DNA from: Rhypophila decipiens
Lineage: Eukaryota; Ascomycota; Sordariomycetes; Sordariales; Naviculisporaceae
Reading direction: 5' to 3'
Assembly: GCA_033297075.1 (NCBI GenBank)
Contig: MU858045.1
Location: forward strand, 558,001-622,000
Length of the DNA stretch: 64,000 nucleotides
Every line of letters starts with the position of its first letter. The stretch's first letter is position 1. Below, piece by piece: positions 1 to 10,190 of the stretch. Position numbers and translations under genes: made by a program. The notes below the pieces were generated by a model. That model was not told where the DNA came from. It saw only the letters and a program-made list of their open reading frames with translations, and did not search any database.

Positions 1-2085
1 TCTGTTTGGCATCAAAAGAGCACAAGCATAAGCAACCTAAAAGAGCCTCGTGATGCTTCTTTTTCCCTTAGCGGTATGTTTCGTCTCATCTCACACAGAA
101 GAAGTGATTAAAAAACCAAGGTCGCTGTGATGCAGTCTAGCCGATGAAGCCCAGCGCCACTGACGTCATTTGTCCCATTCCCGCTTGGGCGTTTTAATGG
201 GGCCTTTTTTCTCTTTGGCTTGATTTTTGCTGGTGACCCCCAAGGACGCCACTAACTGCATTGGCGGCAGGCGGTGGGCGGTGGGGCACAAGTGCGGCCA
301 ATGAGCTTGGCGAATCTTGGCTTCCACGACCACGCTCTTTTTGATTGCATATTATCATCCATCCACGAGGTACGGCTATTTCGAACAAACATATCAAAGA
401 AAAGGGAACTTTTTTATTTCTTTGATATACACGCATACCGACATCTCGATCTCTCACAAACAAAGACTCGGAAGCTTCCATTGGTGTCGATAATGACGTA
501 ATTGGAGTAGGGGTTCTTTCTGTGAGTTTTGGTTCTCGTACCATCATGACGCCGATATCATTGTTTTGCTCTCGGGAAATTCCTTGATATCGTATTCTGT
601 CCAAGGGGATCCCATCCATCGCTGTATGGGAAGCAAAGAGATCTCAGATTAGGTCCGTTTAACTCAAACGCCTATATGGATATTTGCAGACAACCAAACA
701 CGAGTACCTTTCGCAAAGGATATGGATGGATGGATGATCCCTCCTTCTACATACTCGGTACCCCTTTTGCCAGGAACAGGTTATAAAACTGCACTGCATT
801 TTTTTCTGCTTCGGGACATGATATTGTAAGTCGACGCGGCGAAAAGTTTTGAAACACGCCATTTATACTGCAGAGCTGTACTACTGTTTTGTTTCTGTTT
901 CTTATTTTGATCAGAAAACGGATTGATTTGCAGACCTTGTCAAGCTTGTGTAGATCTTATTCGGTGGATGCCTGTATCCGGTTGCTCACTCAGGGGAAAT
1001 GCTCTTGTAGGCGATGATTTACCCATCCACCTCGGCTCGTGTCGGTCCCTGATGGACGTTCGTGTTCTCCTTTTATGGATTCAGGGGTTGGGGGCTGACT
1101 GGGGCTGTAAATGGTTTTCTCTCTCGGAACCAGTTCTTTAATTTGTAAGGAAGTCGTCACTGGTCGTGTAGACGAAATACTACTTCATTTATCTCCCATG
1201 TGTACACTGACAGATAAAGATGGTCTTAAGGATCTTACTAACATATGACAAGCGAGCTGATACGTGGAGGGTTATAGCTAGCCCCCAGCCCCTGTCTCGG
1301 CTGCAATTTGAGCTGAATACAGGATTGCGGATAATTACAACATGTCGGATTATATGATTCTTGATATAAAACACGACATATTAAGTCGGCAACATGTATT
1401 CTTCGTACTGTATGTCATTGCGGCGTAGTATATACAAGCACAGTCAAGCACCATCAGCTTCCGTCCCTAGCTGAGAGACCTGTTTAGATAAAACTTCCCA
1501 TATTCTTGATCGACTCATTAAGGGGCAGGTAGGCTGCCGGCACACATTTACACCACGACGTCCACGATACACGCAGCAACAGCTGCGTGGTTAACTTGAT
1601 GGGATTCGGAACTGTCACGTTCGTAATGTTGTGCTGGTCCGGCCCGGTGATTTATCGGGATGGTAAATAATATAAAAGGAGACCGCCCCCGAAACCGACA
1701 CATGGAAAACAAGGTCCTAAGTGACACATGTTGATCACAAAATCCCGATCATTTATCTCAGACTCTGTCCTCATCTTCCTGCGCATTTTATATATATATA
1801 TATGAGGAGAGTATATATGCACATACTCTGTAGGTGGGCTTTGGTGTCTGGCCTTGACGATGTCCATTTTCAAGGAACTATCTGCACTCTCCATCGGGAC
1901 CATCAACATAATAGACTGATTCTTGCTCCCAGTTTCGTACATATGAAGATACTCCCTCGTACGACCTTACAATGCTGTTCGTAGTGTAGTAGGTTTAGTG
2001 TCCGATGTGGTATATACACGGCGCCTAATATACAGGCACCAGTCCTCTCGTATACGGGCACCGGTCTTCTTATATATGGTACTAC
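1..2085. other. Intergenic stretch, no supported gene
   Basis: Only short open frames occur on both strands, with no recognisable domain, no paired splice signals joining them and no signal peptide. There is a short (TA)n run near 1792-1801. I see nothing that supports a gene here; the start or end of a gene beyond the left edge cannot be excluded. Confidence 0.6.
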
Positions 2086-2152
2086 TCTTGCCGAATAGAT
2101 ACCTTGACTTATTGGAATAAATGCCTTGACTGGCGAGAATAGATGTCTTGAC
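2086..2152 (-). repeat. Dispersed 22-bp minisatellite, cluster A (about 3 units)
   Basis: Read on the minus strand, three diverged copies of a roughly 22-nt unit with the core GTCAAGGCATTTATTCC follow each other. The same unit recurs in plus orientation at 4583-4733 and 6990-7350. The copies differ from one another by substitutions, so this is an old tandem array rather than a recent expansion. Confidence 0.7.
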
Positions 2153-2228
2153 TCTACCTACTAAGATCAAAGGAAGATAAAAAACCTTTCTTTTTTTGGG
2201 GAGGAAAAAAGCCAAAAAAGGGATTTAA

Positions 2229-2345
2229 CACCATGATGATTCGAACTCACACCCTGTCGAAGAACTGCTGAAAGACTCGAGGTCACTATCAGGCTGAATT
2301 CAGAGCAAGAGAGTGAGTTGTTTACCAACTGCGCCAAGTTGCCTT
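2229..2345 (-). other. tRNA-derived relic with A-box and B-box
   Basis: On the minus strand an A-box-like TGGCGCAGTTGG (2325-2336) is followed about 80 nt later by a B-box-like GTTCGAATC (2238-2246). The 5' part resembles a fungal elongator tRNA-Met. I cannot fold it into a proper tRNA: the D-stem has no partner and the acceptor arms do not pair. It is therefore best read as a tRNA fossil or a tRNA-derived (SINE-like) sequence. The internal Pol III promoter boxes are the part that survives. Confidence 0.35.
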
Positions 2346-2697
2346 GGTGCTGGTGTTGAAATCTAGGCATATTTGAGCCCTTAATATACCAGACTCGTAC
2401 AGAACATGCCAGGTTCATTTTCGTCAACCTGGTTCTTGCTTGTCACAATGCTGCACGATTGCTCAGCAAGATGTGAGGGACTCTGGAGTAAACTGTATTC
2501 AACAGACTCCCATATGCTAAGGTCAACGCTATGCTAGGTATCTACCCATTGCCCATCCATATGACTTGCATCTATGCACCAGAGGTATATATTCTAAAGA
2601 GCAGAAAAAGAGGACAAAACGTGAATGATTGTACACAGCAAGAGAGGCCTCAAATCAAGAGGCCATCATATACTTCCTTAAAGATCTAAAGTGCCAT

Positions 2698-4236
2698 TCA
2701 AACGGCTGCAGTAGCCGCCGCAGGGGGTATCGCAGCTGCAGTGGTCTCCTCGGCCTGTCGTAACGCCTCGGAGATGGCTTCCTTGTCGCCGCTCTTCATG
2801 GCAGCAACCTTTGCATTTGCGCCGGGAGACGGTGTTCTCTTTCTTTTTTGTCCCTGTACCTGCGTCCCGTTCTGATTCTGCTGCTGCTTTCCCTTCTTGG
2901 CCTTCGGCATGGGGGGAGGCGCGAATTCGCCAACCTCCAGTATCTGATCTGTTTTTCTTGCCATCTCCAACATGGTGATACCTTCGTCGACGACGGTATC
3001 CGCATACCCCAGTGCCTTTATCAAGTCCGTGTAGCACTTTGGCGGCGAAAGGAGACGCATCTCAGGCGCCTTGCCCTCGATCAGCATTCCAAGACTGTAT
3101 TTTGTGTTGCCCACCTTGTTGCCCACCTCCATGGCGAACTTCAGGTAATGCTTGACAACCTCTTTCCAGTTCTCTAGCCCGCCGTCTTGAGCCGTCCTGA
3201 AACAACTCGGGTTTTTCTCCGCAGACGTAGCAATCATAGCACCGTCCGTTCCGTACTCCTCCATCAGCACGGCGGCGTGGTCCCGACTTTCGACATCCCC
3301 GTTCATCACACACGCCACGCCGGCCTCGTGGCAGACCTCCCTGATCATCTTCAGTTGGCCTCGTATCGCCGCCTCTCTCGGTCGCATCGGCGTGGTCCGA
3401 CAGTGGACCGTCAGTCCCGTAATCCCCGTGGCAACCAGCCTCCGCACCAGTGCTTCCGTATCGGCGGCTGTCTCGAGCAAGCGAATCTTGACGCTTATCC
3501 CAATACCGAAAACAGGCGATATCTCCCTGACCAGCGCCTCCAGTATGGCAACTAGCTTATCCGGCGTGCGGAGCAGCGCGGCGCCCATCCCACCATGTGT
3601 GCTGAACGGCTTAGGGCAACCGGCATTGACATCGATACCATAAACATCAGCGGCGAAAATCTTGGCGGCCTGGACAGCTAGGTCGGGGTCGGCAGTGCCA
3701 ATTTGGAAGACGAGCTTTCCAGCTTCTCGTACGGGATCGATACGGTAGATGATAGACTCTTTTGTTACGTGAGGGACCACGTTGGTCGGCATGCGCGAGT
3801 ATTCGATCATGTTGGTGTGTGGGTTGATGCGGCGAGTGGTCCCGATCATGGATCGGTCGACTGTTTCTGGGCCTGTATATTTGCGACAAGATCAGGATAA
3901 GGTCCTTTTCATAGAACAAGTGATTGGGCGTGACCTACCCCATACCAAATCAGCGCCATAGTGCAAGGATAACAGTCGCATGGGGAGTTCGCCCGAGCGA
4001 ACCATGGGCGCAAGCACGACCTTGCCGCGATAGTCAACCCCTCGAGGTGGGATGGGGCCCCTCTTCCTTGCGTTCACTGCTGCGCCTGCGCTTTCTGCTG
4101 TTGTGACTGCCGCCATTGCTGATGCCGTCGTCGCCGTAGCGCTCTTAGCCCCACTGACAAGCTCCTCGGTAGCAATCGCGTTTGTCGTTATGACGGCGGA
4201 AGCTGCTCTAAACAGGCGGCGCGCAAAGCACTGCAT
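2698..4236 (-). CDS. tRNA-dihydrouridine(20) synthase, DUS2/Smm1 type
   Basis: Two exons on the minus strand: 4236-3939 and 3872-2698, with a 66-nt intron 3938-3873 (donor GTAGGT, acceptor ATACAG). Splicing joins LVWG to PETVDRSM and gives about 490 residues. The family reduces a uridine in the tRNA D-loop (U20 for DUS2) using FMN and NADPH. Visible family motifs are APMVRSGELPMRLL near the N-terminus, the FMN-barrel segments FQIGTADP and GIDVNAGCPKPF, where Cys185 is the expected catalytic acid, then VKIRLL, LTVHCRT and MNGDVESRDHA. The start at 4236 was preferred over 4308 because it begins an Arg-rich, acid-free leader (MQCFARRLFRAAS) that looks like a mitochondrial presequence. A Lys/Gln-rich then Ala-rich tail of about 100 residues follows the catalytic core. 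It is transcribed away from the LRR-like gene at 5247. Confidence 0.93.
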
Positions 4237-4582
4237 TGGGCACAAGAGAGAAGAAATTGGGGGAGCTTCACTGCATCCCCTTTTTTCTAGTCTCCCCACC
4301 ACGCCCAAAGTTTGCAGCGGGGCTCGGAGGAAGTGGCTCGAAGGCTCAGTTTACGCTGCCGTATGGTTAAAAGTTTAAGACGGATGTGACGTTCCAGGCT
4401 GTTACTGCGAAAAGGCGTAATCAGGGCGACGGGGAAGTGACTGTCACGGTGCTGTGGTTGGAAAAAGTTCAGGCAGGTGCCAGAACAAAAAGTTCAGAAA
4501 GTGAAATCCCATTTCCCAAAATTTCGCGACCGCTAGAACCACCCGTCTCCCTGGCTAAAACCACGTCTTGGCCTTCAATCTA
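4237..4582. other. Upstream region of the DUS2 gene
   Basis: Short region directly upstream of the dihydrouridine synthase start. It holds the presumed promoter and 5' UTR; no clear TATA box or other defined site was recognised. Confidence 0.4.
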
Positions 4583-4733
4583 GGCATTTATTTGACCCAG
4601 TCGATGTATTTATTCGAGCCAGTTAAGGCATTTATTCCAGCTGGTCGAGGCATCTATTCCAATCCAGTCAAGGCATTAATTCTAGTTAGTCAAGGCATTT
4701 ATTCCAGCTTGTTAAAGCATTTATACGGAGTAC
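4583..4733 (+). repeat. Dispersed 22-bp minisatellite, cluster B (6-7 units)
   Basis: Six complete and one partial copy of a unit close to GGCATTTATTCCAGCTGGTC stand head to tail. Individual units range from 21 to 23 nt and show many substitutions, with the GGCATTTATTC core best conserved. This is the same family as clusters A and C. Confidence 0.85.
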
Positions 4734-5246
4734 CCCGTAGCGTGTCGGGCTTGGCGGAACTGGTTTGGTGGCCAGCCGGGGATGTGTGGGGCCGAGCTTG
4801 GCACAGAATCTGACCTCGCCCCGGAGCTTCTGCACCGGCCCGGGAAGGATGTCGCCGGAACAGGTGCGGAAGCAATTACGTGTTGCCCGCATCGTCGTTT
4901 CCCCACCACCCCCTGTCCCACATCCTGGTTCCAGCTTTCCACGTCTAAAAGACAGAAGATTGCGTCTTGGCAGTCGCGACACCACAGCCTTCCATCCTGT
5001 CGGCTGTCTTTCCATTGATCTCCCGTCCCTAATAACTGGGAGAATGATCCGTGTTCTTATGTCGACTCCAGACTCCAAACTCGACACTCGAATCGTACTA
5101 CAATCCACGCAGAACCCGCCAACTCGATTTGCACCATTTGTGGACTCCCGTGCGCCTTGCATTTCATTACTCACCCCGAGTTATCAAGAATATTGTTTCT
5201 CAAACATCCTTCGTCAACGATTGATCATTCTAGTCTCTTGCCAATC

Positions 5247-6904
5247 ATGGAAGAGGAAGCACGTCCTCGTCCTCAACAAAGTGTATGGTCTGGACCGAGA
5301 CACTACACAAACCCGCCGGGACCGCCGCCGGACAGCGACGATCCGAACGATGTGGTAAATCGGCTCAACCATCTGGTAATCGAAAGCGAGAGAGACCTTC
5401 GGGAGGCGCTGCTCCCTGCGACGTTGGAGCGCCGCATGAACGGAGATATCAAATTTCTAACTGTCAGGATCCGTCGTTGGCCGGCCCGCTGGAGCATCTA
5501 CCCTTATGATATGCAGGACTGTTATGATTTGCAGTATCGGAAGATTCTGGAGGATTATAGGCCAGTCATGCTGGCACTGGAGAGTGGCTGGTGGAACTAG
5601 AAAATCTTCCCTGACCTGCCAGGAGACGCATCTCTCATCAGTGACAGAACATTCCGATGTAGGTTAGGCTATTGCCAAATGCTAGATGGAGAGGCTAACT
5701 GTGTGTCATGACAGGCGATCTCTATGTTCGTTCCGGCGGAGATCTTTGGACCCACAAGAATGTCTTAACCAGCCCAAGGCTAGTAAAGGTCGACATCGCG
5801 AGTACAGCTGCTTTCAGACCCCTTAGGCACACCCAGAGGCTTGTGTTTCCTGGCGTTCCCAAGAGGTCCGCAACAAACATGTCTGGACTGTGCTTCACCG
5901 GAATACATATCGCTGCTCTAGCCGACGTTTTCAAACTCCCAAAACGGCTCATTGACCTTCAGGTGCATTTTCTCGTGCGAGCTACGGATATGGATCCTAG
6001 CCAGGAGGAAGAGGGCACGGGCAATAACAGTAAGGGTAGGGGCAACAACAATAGGGGCAGGGGAAACAGCAATAGGGGCAGGGGCAACAACAGGGGCACG
6101 ACAAGTCAGGAGAGAAGTACGGACTCCAAGACCACGAGCAACCCGTTTCGTCACCACTTGCCAAGCATCACTCCGGCGTTTGGAACGGAAAAGGGGGACA
6201 AAGACATTATCACTCATGCGCTATCACCACTTCACGACACTCTCAAGATCCTTAGATTTCACCACAGCGGTCTTCGAGCTTATGAATGGGGTGTTTATTT
6301 CAGGAATCTCATGACCCTTCAAGTCTCCCCTTGGAACCTCTTCCCCCCCGGGCCTAGAGACTGCAAGACTTTCTCGCTGTTTCGGCTTATCCCAAGAACA
6401 CTCGTGGAGCTCGAGATAATTGGCTGTGACCTTTCTTTGGAACTGGACGGACTTATTGATACAAGGTACGTGTACGACTCAATTTTGAGCCTTAACTCCA
6501 ACACTAACTCAATTGATACAAGGCATCCGGAAAAGAACAAGGCCATCCATTATAGGCCCACCTTCGAACGGCTGGTAAAGCAACTCCAAACCGACCAAGA
6601 TAACAAACTCAAGACTATCCAGATTGGTCTCGCGCAAGGCCATGACTGTTGGGGTGTCAGGTTTGAGGGCCCCCCGGAAGAAGTCCAGGAAGGAGGAGTC
6701 CAGGAAGGAGGAGTCCAGGAAGGAGGAGTCCAGGAAGGAGGAGTCCAGGAAGAAGGAGTCCAGGAAGAAGGATTCCGGGAGCAAATGCTGACGGGGATTA
6801 AAGCTAATCTGCTCGTCCGGGATCTTCTCAAGCCGCTGGTGACTCCGGACTTTCAAGTTGTGGTGTCTTATCGTCCACTTCATGCCAACTCCTTAGGAAT
6901 TTGA
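5247..6904 (+). CDS. Hypothetical F-box/LRR-like protein with repeat expansions
   Basis: Two open stretches, 5247-about 5583 and 5715-6904, seem to form one gene. They are separated by an intron ending at 5714, with branch point GGCTAAC near 5693 and acceptor ATGACAG; the donor is uncertain (a weak GTGGCT at 5584 keeps frame). A second, 57-nt intron at 6466-6522 (GTACGT donor, ACTAAC branch) is likely although it has no stop codon. The start at 5247 was chosen as the first Met of the acidic N-terminus. Segments such as LKILRFHHSGL and LVELEIIGCDLSL look like leucine-rich repeats of fungal F-box-like proteins, but I see no clear F-box. An Arg/Gly/Asn tract (6031-6099) and six VQEGG-type repeats (6683-6772) interrupt the protein. 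The function is unknown. Confidence 0.6.
6031..6099 (+). repeat. In-frame Gly-Arg-Gly-Asn repeat tract
   Basis: Imperfect tandem copies of a purine-rich unit (GGCAGGGGCAACAACA-like) encode repeated GRGN(N/S) motifs inside the LRR-like gene. Lengths stay in frame. The encoded tract resembles RG-rich nucleic-acid-binding segments, but that is only a compositional similarity. Confidence 0.8.
6683..6772 (+). repeat. 15-bp in-frame tandem repeat (VQEGG x6)
   Basis: Six 15-nt units of GTCCAGGAAGGAGGA type; the first four are identical and the last two carry an A (GAAGAAGGA) or further changes. They encode VQEGG, VQEEG and VQEEG-F. The near identity of the first units indicates recent expansion, and copy number is probably variable between strains. 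Confidence 0.9.
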
Positions 6905-6989
6905 CGTTGTATTTGTTATGGTCTACTACTTAGCGATTATTGATTGAGCAGAGTAAATAAACTGTACAGCGTTCCATGATACCGATTCC

Positions 6990-7350
6990 AAGGCCTCTAT
7001 TCCCCTCTAGTCAAGGCATTTATTCCAGCTAGTCAGGGTATTTATTGTTGCCAGTCAAGGCATTTATTCCAGCTAGTCAGGGTATTTATTCTTACCAGTC
7101 AGGGCATTTATTCTTGCCAGTCGGGGCATATATTCTAGCTAGTTAGGGCATTTATTCCAGCTAGTCAAGACCGCTATTCTAGCCGAGTCAAGATATTTAT
7201 TCTACGTAGCTAGTTAGAGCATTTATTCCAGCCAGTCAAGGCCTCTATTCTAGTCGAGTCAAGACATTTATTCCAGCTAGTTAAGGCCTCTATTCTTGTC
7301 GAGTTAAGGCCGCTATTCTGGTTAGTTAGGGCATTTATTCCAGCCAGTAG
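6990..7350 (+). repeat. Dispersed 22-bp minisatellite, cluster C (about 16 units)
   Basis: About 16 consecutive units of 20-25 nt with consensus close to GGCATTTATTCCAGCTAGTC lie directly downstream of the LRR-like gene. Unit variants alternate between CATTTATTCC and CCTCTATTCT forms, which suggests a higher-order pattern of two unit types. The LRR-like gene is thus bracketed by clusters B and C in the same orientation. Confidence 0.9.
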
Positions 7351-10190
7351 TCCACTTCAACCTCTGTGCAAACTGAATATCCTAAAGACATACTCTACAT
7401 CGTATAGGATGATGAACACAGGGTTGTCAGTGGCCTTTTTCGAAGAGTTAGTGATCGATCGATCACTATCTCCACTCTCGTGCTGCCCGAGGGTACGGTT
7501 ACACGAGCGAAATGATCGAGTTCAGCGTGCAAGTTCAAGATCAAGGGGTGCTGGTGAGAGGCCATGAAGTGGTCGTGGTCAAGACACTCCACCCTCCGTG
7601 CGTGCACATGATCCTGATACACGGGCTTTCCCTGAAGACAACGACGATGACGATGGGGCCATTGTGAGCAGGTGTGGCTGAGTTGCTATGTACAAGTAGT
7701 TCTCCACGGCTCTCAGACTTGACAAAGCAAGAACACGGACAAGCAAACTGAGGCTCATCACCCATGGGCCGTTGCCCACAGACCGGCACACTTTCCCAAG
7801 TTCCTTCCCATCTCTACTTGTTGCGTATCTGCAGGGAAAACGCGGCATGAATGATGTGACTTGAAGCGAGGGCGATCGTCTCTCTTGCACGGGACGCAAA
7901 AATAAAGAAATCTAAATTCTGTAAGGTGCATAGTGCAGAACATTGGGGTGGGACTTCTTCACAGATGGAGGGATCGGATTCACAAATCCCGATGATCTGG
8001 ACACTGGGAACCGATAACGATGTTGACCCCTATTACTTACATCGCCATTGCTTTTTTGTTTGGAAAAAAATATCGATCTAGATTGATCTTTTCAACACAA
8101 AAAAAAAGAAGCTGCACTGCACTGCTCAGGAGGCCGGAGAGAAAATAACTCCCTCCTTGCTGGGCCGTTGACAAGCTTGCCGTGGCACAGCAGGAACGCT
8201 ACTGCAGTCTACATGTACTGCGGTGTAGGTATCCGGCCAGAAGGAGGGAAGGAAACACCCGTCCACGGCACATGAGGCGGATTTAAAGTTTGTCGAGTAA
8301 CAGACCACCCACCACCACCTCGAGGTTTCCCATGGTACGGGTTCGGTTTAAAACTCTGTCACTCCTCGGACTCATATCGAGTACCTGCCTGGCTGGTTAG
8401 CTGCGAGGGAGGATTCGTTCATCCGTTCCTTCCGTGAGGGGGAGGTCAACTTTTTTCTTTGACTCGGGGAAGAAGCTGCGGATCCGCATCGAGGCCTCTC
8501 GGACTGGAGTCTGAAGTGAGTCTCGACCGATCAGCCATTGGGCCTCGGTCCGGCCGTTGTTGAACCTCCCGTATCGGGCTTGCAGCTGCTGTTCCGCACT
8601 TTCTTTTGTGATCAAATTCAAGTCATCACGAACTTCCTGCCAAGAGAAACAAAGAACTTTCAAAGAAGTCGACCGAGAACAATCGCATTGTATCGTCATC
8701 TCACCCCTTCTCTGCACCGAGTTTCACAACGATCCGAAGAACCTCCACCAAGGGGTATCAAGTGGACTGGTGCACTCTTTTGTAACAAGTCTCCCAAACC
8801 CCGACCCCCGTTCATGGTTGTCCGTTGAGCGGCTCCCCATTGGCTGTGGAATGCTCCGAACTCTGCTCGCGAGGGCGCCACATCTTCCACTACCGTTTCA
8901 GCATGGTCTTTCGGCAGGCCGGCCCCTGGATATCCAAGAGTCGCTCCCGCAGCGACCACTGGACACCCCTGTCCATTACCCCTGTCGACAAGCTTCAGCT
9001 TCCCCACCAATCCGAGCCAAGAAGCAAGGCATGTCAGAGGGGTTCAGGGGTGCGCTGTCACTGGCTGGCGAACCATCAAGTCCACGCAATCCATTGCAAA
9101 AAAAGTTCACCACCCAAAAGACTGGACTGGAAGATCTGCCATGCGCCAGAGCGGGACCGTTTGGGGCTCACGGTTCATCCCCTGTCAAGACTCCAAGAGA
9201 GAGAAAAAGGGAGAGAGAGTGAGAGAGATCACTGAGCAGAGACGGCCACGGGTCAGAGTTCAGGCCGGATTCTCCAATCAAGTGAAAGGAGCCATGTGTG
9301 TTTCGTCGATTGTTTGGCTCGCTGACTGACCATGTTCTGGAGGTCTCAACTGATACGGGTTTCCAACTCCTCCTCCTCCTCCTCCTCCTCCTCCTTTCTG
9401 TTCGGTCTCTTCTTCTTCTCTTTGGCCAGGAGACCAAAGTGCGTGCCACGCGCTGACATCGTCACCCTCTGTTTTCTGCTTTTGTAGATTTCTTGCATCT
9501 CTAGCCCTCCATTCGTTTCACCTACCCGCCGCAGCTGGGTCCATTTTTTTTTTTAGCTACCACTCTCTCTTGCCCCATTTAGTCATTGTGACCGTAGCAA
9601 CCCCATCCCACTCTAGACTGGGGATACTTGACTGCTTGGGATTTTTTCCTAGTGCCCTTCGTTTCTTACCTCTTTCAACCTTTTTTGAACTGCTGGGAGA
9701 TACTCCATCAACACCACGGAGAGAGAGTGAGGCGAACGAATTCCTGTCCCCTTGAGGGCGTCAACTTTCAACCTTCTTTTCTTCCTTTCCATTCGTTCCA
9801 GGTTGATCCTCGGCCACCTTTTTCCCATTCTCTTATCCGATTTCGACGAACATTGAATTTGTTCATTTCCCGACCGGTTTCGAAAACCATTCATTTGTGA
9901 TTCAGCGAATTTCCCACAGTGTGGCAGGCAAATTTCCATCATTTATGCTTCATCCCTTCTTTTCGACAAAGAAAACTTCAACAACAAAGGCTACAAAGGC
10001 TATTTATAGGCACAAAGGGTTTGTTCTGGGTTGGTTTGATATCATAGAAAGAGCGAGTGCAGCATTGGAAGGACCGCGAGGTTTGAGAGACGGATTCTGG
10101 ATCACGAATTCACGAACTACGAGAGTCAATTTTTACATTCACTTGATCTTCGATATATTCACGACGACACATTTTCCTCGAATTTTTATT
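7351..10190. other. Long upstream region of the FLC gene
   Basis: No supported coding region. The proximal half (about 9300-9900) is pyrimidine-rich, with a (TCC)n tract, long T runs and many CTTTC/CTTCC motifs, as is common in promoters and 5' leaders of strongly expressed fungal genes. Open frames at 8557-9222 and 8397-8717 have odd composition and no family features. An ATG at 9945 is in frame with the downstream FLC start at 10191 and open all the way. Confidence 0.6.
9367..9395 (+). repeat. (TCC)n trinucleotide microsatellite
   Basis: About nine perfect TCC/CCT units within the pyrimidine-rich leader region upstream of the FLC gene. It lies outside any supported reading frame. Confidence 0.9.

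Noticed and set aside
8557..9222. 221-codon plus-strand frame upstream of FLC
   Set aside because: It starts at a non-ATG codon, has Ser/Arg/Pro-rich random-like composition and lies in a probable promoter and leader region.
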